Shown in pieces: positions 10,853 through 23,242 of a DNA stretch of 64,000 nucleotides (positions are counted from its first letter, which is position 1; each line of letters begins with the position of its first letter). The stretch is from Anniella stebbinsi (taxonomy: Eukaryota > Chordata > Lepidosauria > Squamata > Anniellidae): positions 191,649,654-191,713,653 of the forward strand of contig JARDYH010000001.1 of assembly GCA_029215795.1 (NCBI GenBank), given 5' to 3'. The notes beneath the pieces were generated by a model that saw only the letters and a program-made list of their open reading frames with translations, did no database searches and had not been told where the DNA came from. The position numbers and the translations under genes were made by a program.

Positions 10853-10925
10853 ATCCTATCATGTCTACTCAAAAGTAACCCTAACCCTGAGTTCAACAGG
10901 ACCCACTCTACATAAGTGCATAGCA
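10853..10925. repeat. Short inverted repeat fragment (GCAATCCTAT / GTCTACTC type)
   Basis: GCAATCCTATCATGTCTACT and, further on, CATAAGTGCATAG. I recall this type as a common reptilian palindromic repeat; a related copy is at 50704-50795. Confidence 0.4.
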
Positions 10926-11619
10926 GAGATGGAGAACCTCCAATCCATGGGCCAGAAACTTCTTCTGCTATCTCCAAACGATGATTGGTGATCATATATG
11001 AGGGTATTTAAATGCATTTGAGCTGTCTGTGCTGCCACAGCCTCAAACATCAGGCCTAGACGAGCACACCCCTCTCAGGACAAGCGGCACCACTTGAAAA
11101 AGCCTGAGGGAAAGGTGAAAGACGCACCACTTTTCCCTTATAGCAGAGGGGAAAAGGGTGTTAAGGGTTTTGAATAAGGTTCTCCTGTGAGTGTGTTGGC
11201 TGAAAGGGTAATGATTTGTGTTTCTTTATTATACTTATAGAGCAGGTTACAAAGCCAAACTGTGGTAGCAAAAAAAAATAAAAGAAAACGTTTATTGTTA
11301 TTAACAGTTCTTTCAAATCAATTTAACACCTGCCTATTGTTAACACTTCTAATAATTTACTAATAATCCTAAATCCTAATAATCTCACACACACTCCTGA
11401 CTAGATCATACACAGCTATCATCCACACAACTACCCTCCACCCAACCAAGACAATAAGGATAAACTGAAACACTCCCTCCCACTCTATATATACTCCTCC
11501 CCCTCCCTTTCCCAGCATCATCAGCCACACCCACTCAGTCCAACATTCCGCACTCTCCAGACATACTAAACTGGACATACCTAAGGGGATAGAAATGTGG
11601 GGTATCGTCACACTGCCAT

Positions 11620-11675
11620 TTGCAGGCATGAAAACTGTTGCATTGGGGTTTACTCCTGAGTAGACATACATAGAA
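11620..11675. repeat. Fragment of the same GTCTACTC-type repeat
   Basis: TTTACTCCTGAGTAGACATA is the complementary phrase to that at 10870. Short and isolated. Confidence 0.35.
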
Positions 11676-12106
11676 TTGAGCAGTGTTTTTTAATCTGAAG
11701 TACTTAAAATTAAGCTAATTGAGAGAAGTTATGAAATTTGAAACGATGATAACTATAGATTATCCAAAATATATTAACTTTTAAAACTTGATTCAGAAAT
11801 GGAACAGGTTAATGAGTTTATGATAAAATGGACAAAGGACATCAAATAATATTCAAATGCAAATATGGGGAAATCTGTGCATAGAAACTATTTTTCTTTA
11901 AATATGAATATGAGAGAAAACTTGATCAGTAAAATCAACAAGAAGAACATTTCCTACTGGAAGTATTTGAGAAGCCAAAGTGATTTATATCTATGACATG
12001 GATATGTCCTTGTGCAAAACTTTTCTTTTTTTGACAAAAATAAACATCTTAGTGGGATTTGTTTTTAAAGTTACACTACAAAACCTGATCCACCACTTTT
12101 CTATTT

Positions 12107-12200
12107 ATTAAGTATTATTATGTATATGAAAAACCTAACATTTTCTAAGTGACGTACAGAGATTGAAAGGTAAGAAAGAGCCTGCCCACAAGCTCACAAT
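12107..12200. repeat. Diverged interspersed repeat, related to 33020-33130
   Basis: Both stretches share TTTTCTAAG, GTACAGA and AATAAACACAAT in the same order and spacing. Probably an old SINE or LINE 3' end; family not recognised. Confidence 0.4.
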
Positions 12201-13552
12201 GTAATAAACACAATACAAAAAAGAAAGAAAAGGACTGAGTGGTGGAGCCGCAGCTCTTTCCCTTGCCAGTGGATGGGGCCAAACTGTTCTCCATCTTGCC
12301 ATGATGCTCTTCTAGGGAGGTGAGGGGTGAAGGTTCCCAATGGCCGTTGGGCTCCTGACCACTGGCAGAGGGCAGTGAGTGCCCTTCAGCTCTATGAACA
12401 AATAATTCTGCCTTAGCTTTTTTAAAAAAAACACGAATTTCTTTGTCTTTAAAGTATAAAACAAACTATAGTATGTGTATAATTGATATGTGATTCTTGG
12501 ACACCCTTTGGGGGGGGAAGTAGCTTTACATTTATAGCAATGAAATAGAAGACCTATAATAATGTTGTATGTAAAAGTCACTGTAATATTTTTGAATACA
12601 ATTTGTGATATGAAACACACACACACATACACACACCATCACCTCTCTTTACTTCTCTCCTTGAAATTGCAACCTTTGAAAAATACACTGGTTTTGACAT
12701 TTTTGGGCAGTTTAATAGGATATTTTTATGGAAGAGTTTTGGTGAATCCTTTGGAACAGGGCTCTTCAGGGTAAAGAAAAGAATACCTACCAAGCAACTT
12801 CAATTTCAATCCACACAATATAAATGAAGCATTTATCTAAGAGCGGTCAACTTTTACAATTCTTTGGGCACTGTTCCAGCTTGTCACCTCTAACTGTTTG
12901 CTCCAAAGGGCCAGTATTTTTGAAAAATGCATCACCAAACTTCTATTTTATTTTATTTCATTTTGCAGTTGAGGTTCTGGCAAAGTAATTCGCTCCAGGC
13001 AAGAATGCTTGTGCATTACAGCAACTTTCAACATCAATGCACATCAGCAAAACATTTGTGCTATGTTTTGAAGTCTCACCTGTTAATCACTGTGCTTATT
13101 AGAACAGTAGTAGCTGTGTTCCTCAAGATGGAATAAGAAAATATTACCATACAAATGCACAATATTTTATAAGTCGGACCCAGATTCAAACTCAAGGTAA
13201 ATAAAGTATTTTAAATTGTAAATACACCAATTTTTATCTCAAAGGAAAAGGAAAGGACCCACACATTCAAGGACTATGCAGCCTTCTCTGTCCTGGTCAG
13301 AAGGTGATGACATCCAACTAGTGTCTTCCCATGACAGAATAATACATGTCTGCAGAATGGGTTTCCCCTCTTCCCTCCCTGGAAGCTACCGTGGTGGGTT
13401 GGGGACTCTCCAGATCAGGGAAATTGTTGTAAGAGTGGATAACTGATTGTATAATTGTGGATATCACCCAGTTACTTCAGAACTTACTAGCCCATGGGAC
13501 ATATAACAAGTGGTTGGGAATGACTTGCTATCTATTGCTGAGGGACTTCAGC

Positions 13553-13872
13553 TAGGCTGACCATCTGAAAAGGAGGACAGGGCTCATATAACTTTAACAG
13601 TTGTAGAGGAAAGGGAATTTCAGCAGGTGTCATTTGTATGCAATTAGTTCCTGGTGAAATTCCCTCTTCATCACAACTGTTAAAGGTGCAGGCATTATAC
13701 TAGAGTGACCATATACAAAAGAAGGCAGGGCCTCTGCAACTTTAACTGTTGTGATGAAGAGGAAATTTCACCAGGAACTAATTGCATACAAATGACACTG
13801 GTTGAAATTCCCTTTTCTCTACAACTGTTAAAGTTATATGAGCCCTGTCCTCCTTTTCAGATGGTCAGCCTA
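13553..13872. mobile_element. Near-palindromic hAT-like MITE, copy 1
   Basis: Termini TAGGCTGACCATCTG and CAGATGGTCAGCCTA are followed inward by arms of over 130 bp. Flanking 8-mers ACTTCAGC and ACTTCGGC (13545-13552, 13873-13880) match 7 of 8. The central loop carries GAGTGACCATATACAAAAGA. No reading frame for a transposase. Confidence 0.85.
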
Positions 13873-15120
13873 ACTTCGGCCATGTGCAGTAAATGGGTGG
13901 TGATGGAAATGCTGCTCTGGGACAGCTTAGCTACTGCAATCCCTTATAAAAAACAAAACGACAACATTGTTTTCATTCAACCTCAGGGTTGTGGTATGTT
14001 TTCCTTCTTCTTTCCATCAGAATCTGAATAAAACACCATGTGAATACATGAAAGTAACTGCCACTAATTAAATAACTAAAATGCCTGCTTCCATTGTTAG
14101 TAGGAATACTCTATTTATTTTGTGATATTGGTGCTTTGGTAAAGTGGAAATGTCTTCACGCTTTTGTTTCTCATCCAGCTTCACAAAAGTAATTTAAAAC
14201 CGAAATTGCAGGAAAGAGGATCAAGTGAGAAACCAATTTCCTTATTCAATTTGTTACACTGAGAGTTCTGAAACACTTGTGCTAGAAATGGAAAGCTATT
14301 TCTGTATTACTGGTGCCAATGTATCAGCATCAAACACAGCTGGGGCACCTGGAACATTTTGGAGCAGGACTTTATGCAATCCAAAACCATAATTTGCATT
14401 TGATTTGCTGTGCATAATAGATATGCCCTTTCCTTGTTTTGATGCACCAGATATGAAATCAACAGCACAGGTCCTTTAGAAATCCTGTATTCCATTTAAG
14501 GATCTTATAGTGTACTCTGAATATAAAACTGAATCCTGTTTTCTAGCACTTTCTGGCTATTGAGTAGCAAAAGCCATCTACATTTTTAATACACACTAGC
14601 TATTTTGTGTTAATTTTTTTTGGCAAACATATAAGGGAGGCCATACAAGGTACTCTGTAAAGTACATGGTTCCTTTTCTAGCTCCACTTAGCACAAATAT
14701 TTTGCATTTGAATTGCTAGCATTTATGTACCTTACAAGAAGCTGCAGCAGTTACACTTAAGAGCCAGACAGTTTCGCCTCGTAAGCCAAATATTTCAAAG
14801 AACTTGAGGTCAAAGTGTCAAGAACATGGCATCTACATTATGACATATTTTAGAGTACAAAAATTTTATCTAGGCCAGGAGTTCTCAAACTATTTTTCCC
14901 AGAACATATTTCAGGAGAATGGAAATATTTAGGAAACAGAAATGTACTAGTATATCATGCATCTCTTTCTCTCGCTTTCTGCATGTCAACCTGGGATCTT
15001 CTGCCTTGCAACTTTATGATCCTTTGCCTGTTCTATTTATATTAATCCAGCTATTTTCAATTTCCTCTCATGCTCATCTTCAGGCTTGAAAAGCCTTGCA
15101 TGATACTCAACATATTGGCA
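13873..15120. other. Unassigned AT-rich sequence
   Basis: No gene or recognised repeat. Confidence 0.45.
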
Positions 15121-17091
15121 AAAGTGACCATATGTCAGGAAAAACCAGGACATGTCAGGAGTTTTGGTAACAAATCCGGGAAGGAGGAGATTATGAAATT
15201 TGAAGAAACATCTGGATTTTCCCCATCCTCCCCCACCCAAAGAGCAGCTCTGCTTTATAGTAAATGGGAATTAACAAAAATGCTTACAACTCTGTCACTT
15301 TTAAAGATAAAGAGATGAAACTTAGCACTGTGATAGCTCTTAGATAGGGCTTTAGCCGTACCATATTTGAAGTGGATTCATTCATCCATTGATTTTTGGG
15401 AATTTTTAAAAATCTGAGTTAAAAAAACAAACACCCCCCCCATCACTTTTAAAGATAAAGGGATGAAACATAGCATCATGCCAAGTTTCAAGCATATCTG
15501 TTCATCAGTTGATTTTCAGCAATTTTTAAAAAGTTTCAGGTTTTAAAAATATTTTTTTTAAAAACACTGGAGACATACACTTCAAACTCAGGTTGTCAAG
15601 CCTCCTCTTTGGGGTCTTGCAACTTGAGCAGTTTCAGCCCTTGGTATCAAGGGGATCTCAAGTTTATAGCTAAGAAAGGCTGAGCGAACACTGCACCTTT
15701 CCTGTTGCAGATTTGGTGAGAAGTCTGGCACCTGGAGCTCAGCAGAGGTGAGGTGTCCACAGATCAAAATATGGGAAAGAAGAGGTCAGTCAAAACAGAC
15801 CACAGGGCAAAACAGAACAGGTCAGAGGCCTTTTTCTCAGAGTTCCACATCATGGGTGATGAAGGGTCATCCTTAGAGAAAAACTCTCATGACCAACAGT
15901 GAGGTGCCAATCAAGACAGAGGCTCCCATCTTTGCAGATGCCCTGTTGCTGTGGATGCTGCAACCTGGCATATCATTGCTTTGCTTCACTACCCTTTCCC
16001 TTCCACTTCACCTTGTTCACTTGTGAGCTAGGGTCTGTCTGCACTGCTGGTATGCAATGCAGAATGTTTGAAGTGCATGTCAGAGAAAAATAGATCTGTG
16101 GCTTTGGCTGGCAGGCATATCTCTTAGAGACAGGGTTAGACTGAAGACACAACTCAGAGATGGCTGTAGCTGAGCCCTGAGAGGCTGGCATGCCACACAG
16201 AGCTTTTTAAGGGTGTCTCAGAGTCCAGTGTTGGTGCAGGCAGAGGTAGCTGGAGGTGGAGGTGGTTTTTAAAGTAAGAGCCAAAAGACGTGACCAAGCA
16301 ATAAGTTGGCACCCTTCCCCCCGGCCACAGGGTACAAGTGCGCAGCCCAGCTGGGCAGTTTGGAAACTTTGAAAGAGGGAGGGAGATTGATTGTTTGAGG
16401 CTGGAGGCTTTGGTTTGGCTCCAATGACTTAGAAAGAGAGACAACAGAGGATGCATAGAAAACCAAGAGACACCTGTTGTAACTTAGCCCCACAGTGCTG
16501 GCATGCAATATAGGGCATTAGAAAGAGGGTCTCAGAGTCGCATGTTTGTGCAGGAAGTAGACAGGAGTTCAAAGTCTGGATGTGAAAAGTGGTGCCACGC
16601 AAAAGCCTTGAGAAGCTAATGTATATAAGTGAGAAGTGTGAATGGGAGAAGAAGTGTCTGCCGCCCACAACACCCCCCCCAATGTTAGAGTTTTTTTTTT
16701 TAATTAACTTTAAAAATAAAAAAAGCCAGCCAGCCAGCAGCAAGCCCCGTTAACAGCAGCAGCTTGCACAGAAAAGATTTTTGAAGGAAGGGGAGACTGT
16801 ATCACACAGTACAGCAAAAGCTACAAAAGTAGGAGTGAGAGAAGTTAATTTCAGATACATTGGATGTCTCACTTGTTATTTCAGTGATTTTAACATTAAG
16901 ATGTTATGTAGAATAGATTTGTCTTAATTGTGTGCTTTAAAATCAAACATGTGACAAAGGCTATGTTCAGGTGGGCAATCCCCCACTCCGGTGCTGGACA
17001 CTCCCTCTCGGGATGGACCTGTTGGAGGGGAAACCACCTTGGGGGCCGACCATGTTGTCCTCTTTTTGGTTTCCAAAATATGGTCACTGTA
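15121..17091. mobile_element. 2-kb GTGACC-ended non-autonomous DNA transposon, copy 1
   Basis: Starts AAAGTGACCATATGTCAGGA and ends CCAAAATATGGTCACTGT, so the ends are inverted repeats around GTGACCATAT. It aligns along its length with 48029-49873, including CAACTTGAGCAGTTTCAGCC, TCTCATGACCAACAGTGAGG and GGCTTTGGTTTGGCT. Open frames are shared by neither copy and show no transposase motif. Compared with the other copy it has an extra block, a tandem repeat of CACTTTTAAAGATAAAG plus about 100 bp (15297-15540). A possible weak TSD (CATATTGG/AATAATGG) is not convincing. Confidence 0.7.
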
Positions 17092-19360
17092 ATAATGGTA
17101 TATCTTACTTTTACATCCAAAGAGTTTGTCCTCTGATTTTAGAATGGAAAAGATGGCAGTACTCTTACTAATGGAGGGTTGCTATTTTTTAATTGACTAG
17201 TATTAACAGACATTGTTCCCTGTCACCATGTGTTGGATGCTTCTAAACTTAAGATGCTGCATTCACACTGGACGCCAGTCTTGAACTCGTAAATTAGGTA
17301 TTAAATACCTTCCATGGGCTCAAATGGACATGTATTACTACTACTTCAGCCTCCATTGTCCCTAACCACAGTCTGATTAAGACTTTATTTGGGACAAACT
17401 AAATGTGACAGGGCAGCCATGCAATCTCTGCCCTGTTCACATATAAAGAATGGATCTATATTTATACACAAAAATAGCATTCCGCTGCCTTAGTTCACTG
17501 CACTTCAGTTTCTCCCAGCCTGGCTCGAGGACTGGAGGTGAACTGGGAATAAGAAGAAGAAAAAAACCTCAAACAGGTAAGTGCAGCAAGGTAAAGCAGG
17601 GTTAGGGGTGCAGGCTTAGCTCCCATTTGTGTAAATATGAGCAGAACTCTACCTCCACACTTTATGTGAACAGGGCAGGCAGACGCATAAAAGGCCCCCA
17701 ACATGTGTAATTTGGCATCTAGAAGCAAGGCCCTGTAACCTGTGATTTAATCGTAAAAATCATGCCTCTGAATTGGGACATACTAAGTGGCCACTGATCA
17801 TCTGACTGTATGTTTAGTACGGCTTTAGTTTAGGTATTTAATTTCAAATGAGAGAGGTGCTAGGAATCAGGACTTCCTGGAAAATGCAACTTTTAAAACT
17901 TATAAATTTTAAACAATAAAAAATACAGAAAGAGAACCAATGAGACACATTATAAGCAAAACAGGGGGGGAATCCACATCATTAAAGTAGCCCAAAAATA
18001 GAGTAAGAGAAATGCCAACAAGTCTAATTCAAATTAAATGTAACACTTACACGTCAACATCGTTCTATTTGAAATTGTTCTTTCAATAAGGAATAAAGCA
18101 ATTATAATACTAAAACAGTCAATGCATTGTATCCAATGTTAAGTCCAGTCATTTCAATGAGTCTATTCTAAGTAGGATAAACACATGTACATCCTTACCT
18201 CTGTTTAAAACCTATGTTTTAAAGTAGCTAATAATTTGTCTCCTGCACATTCCTTTTTATTATTTAGCCTGAAAGCGTCCTTGTGTGATTTTGAGATTAT
18301 GGGACATGCCTCTGTAAGAAATAGCTAATTTTTGCTCTCATCTTTATTCTCTGAAATGAAGCCCTCGGACTAAACTGACTGTGTTTATCTGTACCAACAA
18401 GTCTCAATGGTTATGCGCATCTGTGTATATGCTGTTTGTAAGAGGGTAATTCCATGACTGTCCACCACGTAGCCTGAAATGTCCTACACTCCTTTCACTC
18501 CAAACCCTGTCCTGCACAATTCCACACCATCTGCAACATCCAATATCTCTTAAGCTCAGCAATTCCAGAAGGCTTCAACAGCATAAGTTGGCTAGTGTCA
18601 TTTCTACTGCCATCAGAAATATTATGAGAGAAGCCACCACATTACCTAATCTAGCCAGAAAATGTCTGGATCAAAAGTGACAACCTACCACTCAGGTAAT
18701 CCTGGTAGGCATATCGGAGAGCTATGGTTTATTGTTATTTAAATTATTTACTGTTGGTTTGATTAGTAATTTTGTTTCATGTTAAAATTCAGAGTTGTCT
18801 TGAAGGTAGAATATAAATTATGATAATAAATAATTAAATATGTCTAAAATACAATGTCATTTAATCTTCCAAAGTGCACACTCATTTTTTAATCCAAAGG
18901 CCACTATCCTCAATGTATTTTCCCATTGTCCATAATTATTTTTTCAAAAATTAAAACAAACATGTCAATGCATAAGAGTACTTTTTATATACAAAATGTT
19001 GAACTTGCTCTGAACATGTAACTAACAGTGATAATGGTTACTATTTATACAGTTATTAATAAACACATATTTAGCACCAACAGAATGCAGGAGTCATCAC
19101 TACAAGATACAGAATTTTCACTAGCCTGTGTTAAAATATATTCTAAATCCTGAATCTAGGTAGGTAAAATTCTGTTCCAGATTCAGCACTAGAATGCACT
19201 ATACAAATTAAATCTGGATAGATTTCTTTGGGTAATGTTGTGCCTCCATTTGGGATAGAGGAGGAAGGCTGAACAGCTGAGCCTGAGAGTGTTTGGGGAC
19301 AGGCCCCATCACATGAGCAGACAGAAGCTAGCTGCAGCCCAGGGCAGCTGGCCTCACTCA
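17092..19360. other. Unassigned AT-rich sequence
   Basis: No gene or confident repeat. A weak GTCTATTCTAAGTAGGATA phrase near 18160 may be a decayed short repeat. Confidence 0.45.
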
Positions 19361-19948
19361 GGGCCGATCTACACGCTAGGTTTTTAACGTTTTATAAGGG
19401 TTATGAAAACTCTTTGGGCCACATGACGCACTCCCTTTAACGTTGTATACCTGAGGTTTTTTAAAACTCATTTCAGCTACATACAATGGTTTCACTTTTA
19501 ATAAATCGTTTTAAGTAAAATAATGTGTCCTTCCTTACCGTTTGTGATTCATGGGGGCAGTGCTTCATTTACTGGTGCCCAAATGTTTAGCAGTTGATTG
19601 GTGGGGAAGAAAGCGGGGCTAAGGAGGAAGTGGGCGAGTGAATTACAACACCCACAATTCTTAGCCCTATACTCATTGAAAGCTAGGGATTGAAAGAGGA
19701 ATTAAGGAGGAAGTGGGCAACTGAACTACAACGCCCACAATGCCTTGCCCTAAACTCATTGTAAAAATGAAACAGAAAGAGACAGGGCAGAAGAGTGTGT
19801 GACTGCACACACCACTTTAAAGACTGAAGATTTTTTCTCCTGTAACGTGAGTACTCAGTAATATGACCTAAGGCATTTTAGAACGCACCTATTTGGAACG
19901 TTTTAAAATACTATTTAAAACGTTCCAAGGGACTGGGTAGATAGGCTC
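19361..19948. mobile_element. GGCC/TCTAC-ended MITE with 3-bp TSD (Harbinger-like?)
   Basis: Left end GGGCCGATCTACACGC; right end GGGTAGATAGGCTC. TCA flanks both sides (19358-19360, 19949-19951). Inside, GTTTTATAAG/AACGTTTT phrases recur at both ends. A segment of about 75 bp is tandemly duplicated, each copy containing GGAGGAAGTGGGC and an ACTACAACNCCCACAAT motif (19642-19661, 19725-19744). No protein frame. Confidence 0.6.
19725..19744 (+). promoter_or_regulatory. ZNF143/THAP11 (SBS)-like motif inside a MITE
   Basis: ACTACAACGCCCACAATGCC followed by TTGCCC is a strong match to the ACTACAnnnCCCAnnATGC class. A slightly weaker twin, ATTACAACACCCACAATTCT, sits at 19642-19661 in the upstream tandem copy. 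Confidence 0.45.
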
Positions 19949-20009
19949 TCAGTTATCAGCAGCACAATATAAGGCAAGCCTTAGATGTTGTGTGTTTGCT
20001 GGAAGCAAT

Positions 20010-20215
20010 TGTTATTTCTGGTGCATCCCAGCCAGCTCCTTAACTTTACTCAGACTATACCTGACCCCGGAAAGACCTTGACTATTCTTCTGCGAGTTCC
20101 TGAATCTAGTTTTGTTTACCTTGGCTCCTGACAGGTACTTCTGGCATACTGACCTTGGACTCTTTAATGGCCCTTCTAGCTGCTGCTTATCTCTCAACTC
20201 CTGTGATTTATGACA
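20010..20215 (+). mobile_element. Possible LTR-derived fragment
   Basis: Runs of CCTGACC, CCTTGACTATTC, GGCTCCTGACAGG and CTGACCTTGGACTC have the texture of the R/U5 part of the LTRs at 2440-2990 and 24483-25247, in the opposite orientation. No boundaries. Confidence 0.25.
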
Positions 20216-21496
20216 GGCAATGTGTTCTTCTGCTAGCTTTGAAGGGCAAATGTTCCCACTCCCTGGCTACCTAAAGTCCTGCTCATCCACTGTCTCTGGC
20301 TTCAGAGATTTCCCAGTTACTGCCTATATAGTTTTTCAAGTTTATTGTCAAAGCCAATGTGCTATTTTTTTTCTTTCTAAAGGACATCAACAAATATGTT
20401 CAGATGCTCCATTTGCTGAAGTATGCACAAGATACCAAATTTTAACTATGCAATAAAATTGTGGAGACATGGACTACACAGAGATTCACCTGTTATGCAG
20501 ACAGGACACATATGAAGACAGTTACCAGGGGTAAATATGTGCCACTGGCTATCAGGGAATGTAATGATCTATGTAGATTTTTTTAAAAATTCAGAAATCA
20601 CCAGCTTCTGGGTCTGTTTGGGAAGCAGTTATTTGAATTATTCATTGGCACCAAAGACTCTCATCCCATTTGATGTGTATATAATGTAAGAAGCAGCTCT
20701 TTAAAAAGTATACAGTTTGTGGTAATTGGACTAAAGAAGTCAATACAATAATTTTAGGTCTGGCTTTAAATTCTGGCATATAATATTTTCATTCCTCCCC
20801 TGCCCCCCATACACAGACTTCAGAACCCACAGTCTGTTGCAGGGTTGCTCAGTGGTTTGTTAATCACTCCAGCCAGCCACCTTCGCTGGGTGCAAATGTC
20901 ACAGCAACCTACGCCTGGCTGGAGTATTAGGGAAATTGACTGACATATGCAAGGGTAGTTAACAAGCTTTTGCAGTAACTCTTCTGTGATATCTACAGAT
21001 GGAGTAGTTTGGCAATATCACAGAAGGGTTAGAGGGTGAAAAACCCAAAGACTATTGGCTTAACTATTCATTTCCTAGGTTTTATCTGATCGTATGCTCC
21101 AATACTAACTTCTTCACTGAAAAAGTTTCGCTTTTTTATTTCCTCAAACCTTTCTCCATTAGAAGATATGCAATGAAAATAACAGTAACTCAGGCTGAAA
21201 TTATCATGCACATTTGTATTAGTCACTTTTTAAATTATGCAAAGTGGCATTTCTGAGATAAATAAAAGAATTACTCACAGTATGGAGATATTGTACAGTG
21301 GTTGCTGGATTTATTCAGAAAATCAGCCTGGCTTTTAAATGCTTCCTTGAAATACAACTTGTCATTACCAAATGAAGGACTCAGTCAATTTTCCTAGGTT
21401 GCATCATGGCTACAATTTCCAGAACACACAAATAAGTGAATCAAACATTAATATTATAACTAACATTTCCAAAGGTTTTCAGAATAAGGCACAGAT
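20216..21496. other. Unassigned AT-rich sequence
   Basis: No gene or confident repeat recognised. Confidence 0.45.
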
Positions 21497-21816
21497 TAGG
21501 CTGACCATATGAAAAGGAGGACAGGGCTCATGTAACTTTAACAGTTGTAGAGAAAGGGGAATTTCAGCCGGTGTCATTTGTATGCAATTAGTTCCTGGTG
21601 AAATTCCCTCTTCATCACAACAGTTAAAGTTGCAGGCACTATACTAGAGTGACCCTATACAAAAGAAGGCAGGGCCCCTGCAACTTTAACTGTTGTGATG
21701 AAGAGGGAATTTCACTAGAAACTAATTGCATACAAATGACACTGGCTGAAATTCCCTTTTCTCTACAACTGTTAAAGTTACATGAGCCCTGTCCTCCTTT
21801 TCATATGGTCAGCCTG
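21497..21816. mobile_element. Near-palindromic hAT-like MITE, copy 2
   Basis: TAGGCTGACCATATG at the left and CATATGGTCAGCCTG at the right. A perfect 8-bp duplication GCACAGAT lies at 21489-21496 and 21817-21824. Arms as in copy 1, with loop GAGTGACCCTATACAAAAGA. Confidence 0.9.
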
Positions 21817-22103
21817 GCACAGATTCAACAAGCTACCTCTGTGAATATTAATGAGTCTGAGGCCTGCAGAGGGCTTTCTTTTTTAAAATGGAGGTTTCAG
21901 GTACTGCTTTGTGCCTCTGTTGATTTTCCCACATAGTTCTGTAAGCCCAGGTGGAGATACCATGATATCTGTTTCACTCATCATCAGAAACCTTGGTATT
22001 AACACTGGCTTTCAAGGGTTCAAAGTGGATTACTAACATTGTTTTGGTGTATTCTTTACAACAGCCACATAAGCTATTATCACTCCCATATGGACAGTTC
22101 AGA

Positions 22104-22133
22104 CATCATGATCAACCATGGTTGATCATGATG
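22104..22133. repeat. Perfect 30-bp palindrome
   Basis: CATCATGATCAACCA is followed by its exact reverse complement. The flanks GTTCAGA and AGAAC extend the symmetry after a two-base offset. Confidence 0.9.
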
Positions 22134-22195
22134 AGAACAAGCTGTATTAGAACAATGAACATTGCTTCTACTTAGGCACAAGAATTAGGCTGACC

Positions 22196-22504
22196 AGATA
22201 AAACCCAGGTTAGGGCTCATGTAACTTTAACAGTTGTAGAGAAAAGGGAATTTCAGCCAGTGTCCTTTGTATGCAATTAGCTCCTGGTGAAATTCCCTCT
22301 TCATCACAACTGTTAAAGTTGCAGGGGCCCTGCCTTCTTTTGTATAGGGTCACTCTAGTATAGTGCCTGCAACTTTAACTGTTGTGATGAAGAGGGAATT
22401 TCACCAGGAACTAACTGCATACGAACGACACTGGCTGAAATTCCCTTTTCTCTACAACTGTTAAAGTTACAGGAGCCCTGAACTGGGTTTTATCTGGTCA
22501 CCCT
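22196..22504. mobile_element. Near-palindromic hAT-like MITE, copy 3 (variant ends)
   Basis: Ends TAGGCTGACCAGATAAAACC and GGTTTTATCTGGTCACCCT, flanked by a perfect 8-bp duplication ACAAGAAT (22188-22195, 22505-22512). The outer 30 bp differ from the other copies while the inner arms match them. The loop is in the opposite orientation to copy 2. Confidence 0.88.
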
Positions 22505-23242
22505 ACAAGAATATAGGTAAAAAAAAAATCTACTTCACTGGGCCTAACATTTCAATAGATTTCTTAAAACTCTAATTACAGCATACAGAATAGAGTGTTC
22601 TCTTTCTTTTAAAAGCAATGAAAATTATAACTAAGTTTACTGGAAGCTGCCTGTTAGCAATAACAAATCGACAGGCTTTGAAATGGGCTTCTATTTCATT
22701 TTCTGCACATATTATGGAAATTTAAATCTAGGTATTAGAATTTAGCAAACAAGAGACTTTCTATCAATTTAAGAGTATTATTAGGCTTCAGTAGAAAGTA
22801 AAATCACAAGGGAAAGCAAATTATTATGACAAACAAGTTGCTGAAAGCTATAGGTTTTTACTAGGAGTGAAAAAAATGGTTTGGAATTTGTTTCAGTTTG
22901 GAGCTTCAGATTTCTTGCTTAGATCTGAACCAAAGTGGATCCTTGTTTTGGTTCTTTTTCCAAAGCTACGGATGTCTAATGGGGAAATCACCAAATGACT
23001 ATGACTTCTTCTTTTTGTCAGAATTGGATGAAAGTTGTGGTCAGGGTATCTACCTCAGAGGGGATGAACACATAGATTCAGATGAACTTGTACTAGGTCC
23101 CTTTAAAATTTGAGTTTAAATTTAAAGGAAGCAGCAAGCAACTATACCTGTTTGCTTGTATTTTTAACGGAGGTTAGCCACCACTGCAAGTTGCACCCAC
23201 AATGCCTCCCTCAGAACAATGCCTTATAATCTTGCTTTCAAT
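22505..23242. other. Unassigned AT-rich sequence
   Basis: No gene or recognised repeat. Confidence 0.45.

Larger units (their letters stand above)
10331..13552. other. Mostly unassigned AT-rich sequence with small repeat fragments
   Basis: Apart from the fragments listed at 10853-10925, 11620-11675 and 12107-12200, I see no gene or repeat. A (CA)n-like stretch sits at about 12615-12637. Confidence 0.45.

Noticed and set aside
10866..10890. AACCCTAACCC, two telomere-like units
   Set aside because: Too short for an interstitial telomere; lies inside a short reptilian repeat.
15899..16743. Cysteine- and serine-rich frames in the 2-kb element
   Set aside because: Frames are not conserved in the paralogous copy at 48029-49873, so they are unlikely to be coding.
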